Source: Nitrososphaerota archaeon
Lineage (GTDB): Archaea; Thermoproteota; Nitrososphaeria; Nitrososphaerales; Nitrosopumilaceae
Assembly (NCBI GenBank): GCA_022564385.1
Contig: JADFLN010000075.1
Location: 1 to 7,113, forward strand
Reading direction: 5' to 3'
Length of the DNA: 7,113 nucleotides
In this document: piece by piece, positions 1 through 4,351 of the stretch
Position numbering within the stretch: position 1 is the first letter of the stretch
How the letters are laid out: the number at the start of each line of letters is the position of its first letter
Notes under the pieces: generated by a model
Told to the model about the DNA's origin: nothing
What the model saw: the letters and a program-made list of their open reading frames with translations, nothing else
Database searches by the model: none
Program-made: the position numbers and the translations under genes

Positions 1-38
1 ATCATATTGTTAACTGTCCATTTATTGACCCATTCCAA
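1..38 (-). CDS. possible 5' end of a minus-strand gene leaving the window
   Basis: Reading the complement from base 38, a TTG codon opens a frame that stays open to the window edge, giving MEWVNKWTVNNM. An A/T-rich TATA-like stretch (about 62-75) lies 24-37 bases before the TTG, the spacing expected for a leaderless archaeal gene. Only 12 codons are visible, so no product can be named. The same frame is open up to a TAA about 11 codons before the TTG. It may equally be non-coding. Confidence 0.25.
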   Translation of the reverse strand, partial: MEWVNKWTVNNM

Positions 39-73
39 TAAAGGTCTAATCTCTTTTTTTATTTTTTAAATTT

Positions 74-132
74 AATAATCGTGTGATGTATTGTGTTATA
101 AAAAATACAACACATCACACATGAATAATCGT
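74..132. repeat. 40-base hairpin bounded by 9-base direct repeats
   Basis: Bases 81-120 form an inverted repeat: GTGTGATGT pairs with ACATCACAC (9 bp), then one mismatch, then TTGT with ACAA (4 bp), around an A-rich loop. The motif AATAATCGT occurs just outside on the left (74-82, sharing the first two bases of the stem) and on the right (124-132). This could be an operator, a terminator for a transcript entering from either side, or a miniature inserted element with a target duplication. The sequence alone does not decide between them. Confidence 0.55.
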
Positions 133-227
133 CTAGATACTTTTTGGTATGATACCTAGCAAGTTTTTTAGTCTATGATAGAATTTAACTAGATTCCCAA
201 ATCTGCTCTAATAATTTTTAAAAAAAG
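133..227. other. AT-rich intergenic stretch
   Basis: No coding signature is visible on either strand. Small perfect palindromes are present: GGTAT-g-ATACC (147-157) and AGATT-ccca-AATCT (191-204). The latter contains CCCAAATC, the complement of the GATTTGGG-type core seen in the promoter elements, and lies about 25 bases before the first of them. The rest is A/T homopolymer-rich sequence. Confidence 0.4.
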
Positions 228-261
228 ATTTGGTGATAATTTGGGAAAATTACTTTAAAAC
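228..261 (+). promoter_or_regulatory. promoter with extended TTTGGTGATAATTTGGG element, copy 1
   Basis: ATTTGGTGATAATTTGGG (228-245) is identical over 18 bases to 552-569 and close to the complement of 3788-3806. GGGAAAAT leads into a TATA-like CTTTAAAA (253-260), and an ATG follows 35 bases after the GGG (281). Within the block, ATTTGG recurs after 11 bases, about one helical turn, which would suit a protein-binding site. The BRE-like role of GGGAAA is inferred from its place next to the TATA box. Confidence 0.5.
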
Positions 262-280
262 AATTCCAAAGAAAGCAGTT

Positions 281-529
281 ATGACAACAAGAATAACCAA
301 TAGAGGTACAACAGTACTCACTCGTGAAACTTGTCCTTCAGATTCTGCTGGTACCCTCTATCAAAAATGTCAACAAGATAACATGACTTCTTTACCATCA
401 AAGACAATCATTTCCATTAAACGTGGAACTAGTAGTATGAAAGCATCAGAATACCCCAAAGTGGAAAGTAGTTTACCAAACTGTAGATTCAGTACAACAG
501 CAAGAGGAACAGCTAGACGTGGAAAATGA
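281..529 (+). CDS. unrecognised 82-aa basic, Thr/Ser-rich protein (doubtful)
   Basis: The ORF from ATG 281 encodes 82 residues rich in Thr, Ser, Arg and Lys, with three cysteines (C18, C29, C66) and a very basic tail (ARGTARRGK). In its favour: a TATA-type promoter with the same 35-base spacing seen at other genes here, a clear drop in AT content against the flanks, third codon positions poor in G/C, and a long poly-T tract right after the stop. Against it: the second codon position is unusually GC-rich (about 59% over the part I counted), which is atypical for a real protein. The opposite strand shows a hydrophobic reading frame broken by three clustered stops, so this ORF could be a shadow of a decayed gene. 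No family is recognised. An in-frame TTG at 230 would add 17 residues but lies inside the promoter element. Confidence 0.4.
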   Translation: MTTRITNRGTTVLTRETCPSDSAGTLYQKCQQDNMTSLPSKTIISIKRGTSSMKASEYPKVESSLPNCRFSTTARGTARRGK

Positions 530-551
530 TTTTTTTATTTTCTTTTTTTTA
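530..551 (+). terminator. poly-T terminator after the 281-529 ORF
   Basis: Directly after the TGA there are two T tracts (T7 at 530-536 and T9 at 542-550) with few other bases and no stem. Archaeal RNA polymerase commonly terminates at such T-rich runs on the non-template strand, so this fits the end of a plus-strand transcript. Confidence 0.5.
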
Positions 552-588
552 ATTTGGTGATAATTTGGGTAAATGCTTTCATACATAA
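552..588 (+). promoter_or_regulatory. promoter with TTTGGTGATAATTTGGG element, copy 2
   Basis: The 18-base block at 552-569 is identical to that at 228-245. It is followed by TAAATG and a weak TATA-like CTTTCATACATAA (576-588). The GGG ends 36 bases before ATG 606, matching the spacing at four other genes, which favours 606 as the start of the downstream gene. Confidence 0.5.
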
Positions 589-605
589 CAGAAATAAATA
601 TGTCC

Positions 606-995
606 ATGAGTTATTCAAAACTTTTAGAAAAAGTGATGAATTGTGAATCATATGTTCGATATGCTGTAGTTTTAAACACAGAAGGTAAACCCATTGAACA
701 GAAAATTAAAGACGATATTGAAAACTTTTTACCTACAGCACAAATGGAAATTTCATTTAAACACGCAACAAATGCTTGGAAGTTTAGAAATAGTATGATT
801 GAGTTTCTTGGTAAGAGTAAATATGTATTAGCTGTATATGAGAACGTTCGAAGAATAGCAATTCCAATCAACAATGATCACCTGTTGCTTGTAATAGTGG
901 ATAATCGAGGAGGACAAAAAGATGTAGTAGAACGAGTTCTTGCAATTATTTCTGGAGATTATACAAAGCAAATTTCCCCTGGACCTCAAAACTAG
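606..995 (+). CDS. roadblock/LC7-like small cytosolic protein (thaumarchaeal family)
   Basis: The product is 129 aa from ATG 606. In-frame ATGs at 573 and 600 exist, but 573 falls inside the promoter and 606 matches the promoter spacing of neighbouring genes. There is no signal peptide or membrane segment. The pattern of an N-terminal helix (SYSKLLEKVMNCESYV), a strand with VVLNTEGKPI, a long helix, then YVLAVYENVRRIAIPI and HLLLVIVDN strands and a last helix (VVERVLAII) resembles the roadblock/LC7 alpha-beta fold, whose members bind small GTPases or act as scaffolds. I think this corresponds to a thaumarchaeal family listed as DUF6659, but I am not sure. The 49-aa zinc-ribbon-like gene follows after 20 bases, so the two are probably co-transcribed. 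The exact role is unknown. Confidence 0.8.
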   Translation: MSYSKLLEKVMNCESYVRYAVVLNTEGKPIEQKIKDDIENFLPTAQMEISFKHATNAWKFRNSMIEFLGKSKYVLAVYENVRRIAIPINNDHLLLVIVDNRGGQKDVVERVLAIISGDYTKQISPGPQN

Positions 996-1015
996 ATAAA
1001 ACTGGATGATTCACA

Positions 1016-1165
1016 ATGAAAACAAAGGGAAATATTATTCAAGAATACTTGGAAGGTTTTCAATCAGAAATGTGCATAGGATTTCAAGAGTGTGATCACA
1101 AATACACTAGAAATGGCACTATTTCGTGCATTAAATGTGGAAAAAGCACACATGTAAAATTCTAA
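1016..1165 (+). CDS. 49-aa zinc-ribbon-like small protein
   Basis: ATG 1016 to TAA 1163-1165 encodes 49 residues. The second half reads ECDHKYTRNGTISCIKCGKS, with C26, H28, C38 and C41, a C-x-H/C-x2-C spacing typical of a minimal zinc knuckle or half zinc ribbon. C20 is a further cysteine. It begins 20 bases after the stop of the roadblock-like gene, on the same strand and without an obvious own promoter, so it is likely the second gene of that operon. There is no membrane segment. Metal binding is inferred from the cysteine pattern, and the biological role is unknown. The last bases lie close to the 3' end of the convergent gene at 1196. Confidence 0.65.
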   Translation: MKTKGNIIQEYLEGFQSEMCIGFQECDHKYTRNGTISCIKCGKSTHVKF

Positions 1166-1195
1166 ATTTTCATAATAGTTTTTTGTTAATTTCAG

Positions 1196-1432
1196 TTATT
1201 TGTCTTTATTTTGTTCTGATTTTGATACTGAACATGTTTGATTACAACTTCCGCAACCATTCTTTCTTGTACCAAATCAGAACAACGTTGATGGCATTAG
1301 TACATAAAGTAGTATAGCATTTGGAAACCCAAACAATGAATCAATACCAGTAATGTAACCTGATAATACTGCTGCTAACATACTAAGAGATGCAATCCCC
1401 GAAATTTTGTTAATTTTGTCTTTATTACCCAT
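1196..1432 (-). pseudogene. small membrane protein with CGSCNQTC tail, interrupted by in-frame TGA
   Basis: From ATG 1432 the complement encodes MGNKDKINKISG..., a hydrophobic stretch of about two membrane helices (residues 11-31 and 36-51), then a TGA at codon 52 (1279-1277), and then in the same frame FGTRKNGCGSCNQTCSVSK and a charged end to TAA (1198-1196), 78 codons in all. The part after the TGA keeps a coding look: a soluble, Lys/Ser-rich tail with a C-x2-C-x3-C motif. TGG (Trp) to TGA is the simplest explanation. The promoter is intact: ATTTGGGAA then TTTTATTAAATAT, with GGG 36 bases before the ATG. It may be a recent pseudogene, a sequencing error, or a functional 51-aa protein. The plus-strand ORF over this stretch is its shadow. 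Confidence 0.6.
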
Positions 1433-1453
1433 ATGATAAATTAACCAAACTTG

Positions 1454-1475
1454 ATATTTAATAAAATTCCCAAAT
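1454..1475 (-). promoter_or_regulatory. BRE/TATA promoter of the 1432 gene
   Basis: On the minus strand ATTTGGGAA (1475-1467) is followed at once by a good TATA box, TTTTATTAAATAT (1466-1454), and ATG 1432 lies 36 bases after the GGG. This suggests a leaderless or near-leaderless transcript. Confidence 0.55.
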
Positions 1476-1563
1476 AAAGATGATTTTAATTAAATTCTTT
1501 AAATAATTTCTAAGAATATAGATATTTTTATACAAAATCATTAATTTTAAAAAATAATTTGAA

Positions 1564-1576
1564 TTTTATACATAAT
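1564..1576 (+). promoter_or_regulatory. TATA box for the 1599 short unit
   Basis: TTTTATACATAAT lies 22-35 bases before ATG 1599, the position expected for a leaderless archaeal transcript. It is preceded by AATTTGAA, a weak match to the TTTGGGAA element of other promoters here. The remaining sequence between 1476 and 1563 is A/T-rich with no gene. Confidence 0.4.
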
Positions 1577-1598
1577 AGGATGATCTGATTAGCATCTG

Positions 1599-1682
1599 AT
1601 GACTCAACAATATATCTTCTTTATTTCTGCTCTTTTTGGAGAGAATAAGCAAGTGTTTGACAAGATTATCCAAAATGTATAA
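1599..1682 (+). CDS. 27-codon ORF in a short transcription unit
   Basis: ATG 1599 to TAA 1680-1682 encodes MTQQYIFFISALFGENKQVF and seven further residues (DKIIQNV). It has a correctly placed TATA box and is followed by a hairpin and T-rich tract. The amino-acid mix (an amphipathic strand, then a helix) looks like the start of a small alpha/beta domain, so this could be a real micro-protein, the truncated N-terminus of a former gene, or a non-coding RNA in which the ORF is incidental. The right half of the ORF also forms the 5' arm of the hairpin, so the sequence may be constrained by RNA structure. No family is recognised. Confidence 0.35.
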   Translation: MTQQYIFFISALFGENKQVFDKIIQNV

Positions 1683-1710
1683 TCCTTATTCTCTCCATTT
1701 TTTATTCTTT
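1638..1710. terminator. bipartite hairpin between convergent genes
   Basis: GGAGAGAATAAG (1638-1649) is perfectly complementary to CTTATTCTCTCC (1685-1696). Nested inside, GATTAT (1664-1669) pairs with ATAATC (1679-1684), directly joined to the outer 3' arm, so 18 continuous bases on the 3' side can pair, with a 14-base bulge on the 5' side. On the plus strand ATTTTTTATTCTTT follows, as at a terminator. On the minus strand the structure lies just past the stop of the 1702-2019 gene, so it could serve both convergent transcripts. Confidence 0.6.
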
Positions 1711-2019
1711 CAATTTATCTATAATTGCCAAAGCTTCTAAAAATTTGTCAATTTGAATCCCAAATTTGTGTTCATCATGTGTACCATATTTTCTTGTGAA
1801 ATCTTTAATTTTTCCTTGATCTGCATTTTCTACTATTTTCAATAAATCTTGATAAAACAAAATTTCTGATAATGCAATTTTATTTAATCTGTCTAGTAAC
1901 TGATCTTTGGAACAGCATTCAATATGTAGCATTTTATTTTCTTTTTCTGAATTTATGATAACTGGAATTGAATACGTAGAGCGGTTTGCATCTTCATGAC
2001 ATTCATCACAATTATACAC
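1702..2019 (-). CDS. 105-aa CxxCH zinc-type protein of unknown function
   Basis: The product is 105 aa from a GTG start, the only possible start between an upstream in-frame TAA and the cysteine motif. The N-terminus has C4-D-E-C7-H8 and a second cluster H32-I-E-C35-C36, which together could hold one zinc. CxxCH also resembles a heme c motif, but there is no signal peptide, so heme attachment is unlikely. Residues 38-105 are predicted to be helical and charged. The gene is divergent from thioredoxin reductase across only 68 bases, so their promoters overlap and they could be co-regulated. The pairing with TrxB hints at a thiol or metal-linked role, which is inference only. No named family is recognised. 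Confidence 0.75.
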   Translation of the reverse strand: MYNCDECHEDANRSTYSIPVIINSEKENKMLHIECCSKDQLLDRLNKIALSEILFYQDLLKIVENADQGKIKDFTRKYGTHDEHKFGIQIDKFLEALAIIDKLKE

Positions 2020-2087
2020 TAACTTAATTGAGAGTTACTGTTAAAAAAACTTTGTATACGATACATCTCTACATCAATAGATCTTAA
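2020..2087. promoter_or_regulatory. shared divergent promoter region of trxB and the 105-aa gene
   Basis: This 68-base gap holds the near-palindrome TTTGTATACGATACAT (2051-2066). GTATAC is a perfect 6-base palindrome, 28-35 bases before the trxB start and about 35 before the GTG of the other gene, so it may act as the TATA region in one or both directions. There is no Shine-Dalgarno site, consistent with leaderless transcripts. Confidence 0.4.
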
Positions 2088-2999
2088 TTGGTAAAAGCAA
2101 TAGTTATTGGTTCAGGACCTGCAGGATTAACAGCTGCAATTTATCTAGTTAGGGCAGGACTTGAAACAACTGTGATATCAGGTGATCAACCTGGAGGCCA
2201 GTTGATATTTACTACTGATGTTGAAAATTTTCCAGGATTTCCAGGTGGGATTCTTGGACCTGATTTAATGACTAAAATTCGAGAACAAGCAGAAAAAGTT
2301 GGAGCCAATTTTTTAGACAGTACAGTTATTGGTGTTGATTTTCAAACTAAACCATTTGTGATAAAAACACTTGAAAAAGAACTAACTGCTGATGCTGTAA
2401 TAATAGCCACAGGAGCCTCTGCTTTATGGTTAGGATTAGAGTCTGAAGAAAAATTAAAGGGAAAAGGAGTTTCTGCATGCGCTACTTGTGATGGATTTTT
2501 CTTCAAAGACAAGGAAGTCTGTCTTGTTGGTGGGGGTGATGTGGCAATTGAGGATGCACTATTTATGGCTAAAATTGCAAAAAAAGTCACAGTCATTAAT
2601 AGAAGAGATGAATTACGGGCAACACATGTTTTACAACAACGTGCATTTGCAGAACCAAAAATTAAATTTGTATGGTGGAGTATTGTTAAAGAGATTATGG
2701 GTGAAGATATTGTTACTGGGATGAAACTTGAAAATGTAGAAACTGGAGAAGTAAAAGAACTTAGTTGCAGTGCTGTTTTTATTGCAATTGGTCATAAACC
2801 AAATACGGATGTTTTCCGAGGTAAGGTCAACCTTCTTCCAAATGGATTTATCAAGCTAGAAGAAAAAAGTAAAACTAGTGTAGATGGAGTTTTTGTAGCA
2901 GGTGATGTCTTTGACTATGAATACAGACAAGCAATAACTGCCGCAGGTTCTGGATCTCAAGCTGCAATTAACGCTATTCGATATTTAGAAACAAAATAA
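2088..2999 (+). CDS. trxB: thioredoxin-disulfide reductase (FAD/NAD(P)H)
   Basis: This 303-aa flavoprotein reduces thioredoxin with electrons from NAD(P)H in the cytoplasm. The order of motifs is that of the low-molecular-weight TrxR family: FAD-binding GSGPAG (8-13) at the N-terminus, GGQL (36-39), ATGA (107-110), the redox-active C131-A-T-C134 followed by Asp, the NADPH-binding GGGDVA (148-153), RRDELRA (172-178) carrying arginines of the kind that contact the NADPH 2'-phosphate, and the second FAD motif AGDVFD (271-276). The length is typical. The start is TTG: the codon before it is TAA, so no upstream start is possible and the Rossmann motif begins only four residues later. A thioredoxin gene follows 71 bases downstream with its own promoter, giving a complete reductase-thioredoxin pair. 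Confidence 0.95.
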   Translation: MVKAIVIGSGPAGLTAAIYLVRAGLETTVISGDQPGGQLIFTTDVENFPGFPGGILGPDLMTKIREQAEKVGANFLDSTVIGVDFQTKPFVIKTLEKELTADAVIIATGASALWLGLESEEKLKGKGVSACATCDGFFFKDKEVCLVGGGDVAIEDALFMAKIAKKVTVINRRDELRATHVLQQRAFAEPKIKFVWWSIVKEIMGEDIVTGMKLENVETGEVKELSCSAVFIAIGHKPNTDVFRGKVNLLPNGFIKLEEKSKTSVDGVFVAGDVFDYEYRQAITAAGSGSQAAINAIRYLETK

Positions 3000-3026
3000 A
3001 CTCTACTTGATTATGATTTTAGTAGT

Positions 3027-3056
3027 TAATTGGGAAAACTGTTAAAAACTATTTAA
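3027..3056 (+). promoter_or_regulatory. promoter of the thioredoxin gene
   Basis: TAATTGGGAAAAC (3027-3039) is followed by a TATA-like TTAAAAACTATTTAA (3042-3056). The GGG (3032-3034) ends 36 bases before ATG 3071, as at four other genes in the window. It shows that trx can be transcribed separately from trxB. Confidence 0.5.
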
Positions 3057-3070
3057 CAAAAAATTACTCA

Positions 3071-3427
3071 ATGACAGTAGAGGATGTTACAGAAGCACAA
3101 TGGGATGAAAAAGTTTTGTCTCAAGATCATGTTGCTGTTGACTTTTGGGCTGAATTTTGTGGTTTTTGTAAACAATTAGCACCAGTATATGACCAAGTTT
3201 CAAATGAAGTAACTGACATGAAATTTGTCAAAGTAGACGTTCAGAGTGAAACCAGTTTGGCTCAAAAATATGGAGTTCAAGGAATACCTGCAATTAAATT
3301 CTTTTGTCATGGAAAAGAAGTTGGCGGTGTAGTTGGATACAGAACAAAGGATCAACTAAAACAGGATATCACTAGAGTTCGTGCAGAAGATGAATCTTGT
3401 GCAGCAAACACATCAGATCTGAAGTAA
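3071..3427 (+). CDS. trxA: thioredoxin with CGFC active site
   Basis: This 118-aa thioredoxin-fold protein is a cytoplasmic disulfide reductase and the likely substrate of the adjacent TrxB. VAVDFWAEFC-GFCKQLAP contains the redox pair C30 and C33, and GIPAIKFF contains the conserved cis-proline P73. The usual WCGPC is changed to FCGFC: the preceding Trp is Phe, and the Pro between the cysteines is Phe. Two more cysteines are present, C79 (next to strand beta-4) and C110 in a polar C-terminal extension of about 10 residues (EDESCAANTSDLK). The start ATG fits the promoter spacing. The changed CxxC should alter redox potential or partner choice, so this may be a glutaredoxin- or DsbA-like variant in function. 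The family assignment itself is firm. Confidence 0.93.
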   Translation: MTVEDVTEAQWDEKVLSQDHVAVDFWAEFCGFCKQLAPVYDQVSNEVTDMKFVKVDVQSETSLAQKYGVQGIPAIKFFCHGKEVGGVVGYRTKDQLKQDITRVRAEDESCAANTSDLK

Positions 3428-3659
3428 TAACTCTTTTTTTGATGTATGATATAATAAACAATGTCTGAAACTAAAAAAAATTCAAGTTTAGCAATACGTT
3501 AAATGAAATAATAATTCTAGATAATCTGAAAATTTGTTTGATTTTCTAAAAAATACAATCATGTGGATTTGAACCAAAGCAACAATTCCTCTTGAGAGTA
3601 TTAATATTTTGAAACTAGAAACAACATTGTCTCAAAAATTAATAGAATCAATTTTACAT
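3428..3659. other. AT-rich region without a convincing gene
   Basis: It begins with T7 (3434-3440) just after the thioredoxin stop, a plausible terminator. A 13-codon ORF from ATG 3461 (MSETKKNSSLAIR) sits too close to the TATA-like TATGATATAATAA (3445-3457) to be its leaderless product. At 3563-3573 the minus strand reads GGTTCAAATCC, the consensus of a tRNA T-arm loop, but no acceptor, D-arm or anticodon arm could be built around it. Nothing else is recognised. Confidence 0.4.
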
Positions 3660-3803
3660 CTATGTTTTTAATTTTTGAATTTTTTCAAGAATTTTTTTCT
3701 CTAACTTTTGTTCATCTTTTAATCTTTGATAATAAATTTCATCGTATGGCATTTGAATTATTAACAAAATTAATTTAAAAGGGATTTCCCAAATTACAAC
3801 CAA
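3660..3803 (-). CDS. 47-aa helical mini-protein at the operon end
   Basis: From TTG 3803 the frame encodes MVVIWEIPFKLILLIIQ, a short hydrophobic segment, then MPYDEIYYQR and a 20-residue Lys/Glu-rich helix ending in TAG 3662-3660. An internal ATG at 3752 would give only the 30-aa soluble helix. The TTG lies 12 bases after the stop of the upstream membrane-protein gene and in the same reading frame, so it could be a separate tail gene or a former C-terminal part of that protein. The hydrophobic part overlaps the third copy of the TTTGGTGATAATTTGGG-like element (3806-3788) and a TATA-like TTTTAAATTAA (3780-3770), 35 bases before ATG 3752. So the 30-aa form may have its own promoter. Unknown function. 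Confidence 0.5.
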   Translation of the reverse strand: MVVIWEIPFKLILLIIQMPYDEIYYQRLKDEQKLEKKILEKIQKLKT

Positions 3804-3806
3804 ATC
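3770..3806 (-). promoter_or_regulatory. promoter-like TTTGGTTGTAATTTGGG element, copy 3
   Basis: On the minus strand GATTTGGTTGTAATTTGGG (3806-3788) matches copies 1 and 2 except in the middle (TGA/TTG). GGGAAATCCC then leads into TTTTAAATTAA (3780-3770). ATG 3752 follows 35 bases after the GGG. It lies at the end of a longer operon, so it would be an internal promoter. Confidence 0.4.
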
Positions 3807-3815
3807 TATTTTGAA

Positions 3816-4343
3816 TTAAACAAATTCTCTTAATTTCTTTTCTTTGTATAATTTTATGGTAGTTAAAGCATTAAACCCAAAAATTACAACAAGTCCTAGG
3901 TAAGCCAAGGGTTGACTGTATTGAATTAAAACAGCAGAAACACCTGTTCCAAAAATACTTGGTAGTAACGACAATGCATAGAGCCACCATCCACAACATC
4001 CAAGAGGAACTAGTGAGAAAAATGAGAAAAATGATGTTACTGCAGTACTACTAGCATTTCCTCCAAAGGCTTTTCTCTTTACGTTTAATCTGCATCCAAG
4101 TGCTTTACTTTTATCAGACAGGTAAACCTGCAAACCTAATCCAATACCCATACCAATTATTACAATTGCGTTTAATTGAAAAGCCGCATTTATTGCTGCA
4201 ATAGGTTCCAATGCAGGCGTTGTAAAAACAACTACTGTTAGATAAACAACAACTGTCATGATTCCAGCCAAAATTGCCTTCTTAATGGGATTCAGATTCA
4301 ACCATTTTCTCACAACCAGACTGTTGGTCAACTTGAATTTCAT
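3816..4343 (-). CDS. four-helix membrane protein with CC motif
   Basis: This integral membrane protein is 175 aa from ATG 4343. A TTG at 4355 overlapping the upstream TGA would give 179 aa. Numbering from the longer form, hydrophobic segments lie at about 27-48, 58-79, 107-136 and 147-169, with a basic N-terminus and a basic C-terminal tail (KLYKEKKLREF). The third segment carries the pattern SSTAVTSFFSFFSLVPLGCC with C120-C121 followed by GWW, and C88 sits in the preceding basic loop; these cysteines could handle metal or disulfides. The gene starts 8 bases after the DUF3179 stop, so it is in the same operon as that gene and the cupredoxin. A role in assembling or electron-coupling those secreted proteins is inference. 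I recognise no named family. Confidence 0.8.
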   Translation of the reverse strand: MKFKLTNSLVVRKWLNLNPIKKAILAGIMTVVVYLTVVVFTTPALEPIAAINAAFQLNAIVIIGMGIGLGLQVYLSDKSKALGCRLNVKRKAFGGNASSTAVTSFFSFFSLVPLGCCGWWLYALSLLPSIFGTGVSAVLIQYSQPLAYLGLVVIFGFNALTTIKLYKEKKLREFV

Positions 4344-4351
4344 AGTCTGAC

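Noticed and set aside
121..159. 12-codon ORF MNNRLDTFWYDT just after the hairpin
   Set aside because: Too short, overlaps the direct repeat and hairpin edge, and has no promoter at the right distance.
250..534. Minus-strand frame encoding RVSTVVPLLVILVVITAFF near its end, resembling an archaeal pilin N-terminus
   Set aside because: Three stop codons within five codons, no start codon, many CTA leucine codons unlike neighbouring genes, and a stop straight after the hydrophobic stretch. The likeness to pilins is probably chance, though a decayed gene is possible.
611..874. Minus-strand ORF opposite the roadblock-like gene
   Set aside because: Antisense to a well supported gene with promoter and normal codon pattern.
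1135..1317. Plus-strand 60-codon ORF with a hydrophobic segment
   Set aside because: It overlaps the end of the 1016-1165 gene in another frame and lies opposite the better supported minus-strand gene 1196-1432, of which it is a shadow. It has no TATA box.
2001..2008. CxxCH in the 105-aa protein as a heme c site
   Set aside because: No signal peptide or membrane anchor to place it where heme c is attached; a zinc site with HIECC is more likely.
2342..2724. Two alternative-frame ORFs inside trxB
   Set aside because: They lie within a clearly conserved thioredoxin reductase frame and show no independent features.
3461..3502. 13-codon ORF MSETKKNSSLAIR after a TATA-like sequence
   Set aside because: The ATG is only about 4-16 bases from the TATA-like box, so it would lie upstream of the expected transcription start, and the peptide has no supporting feature.
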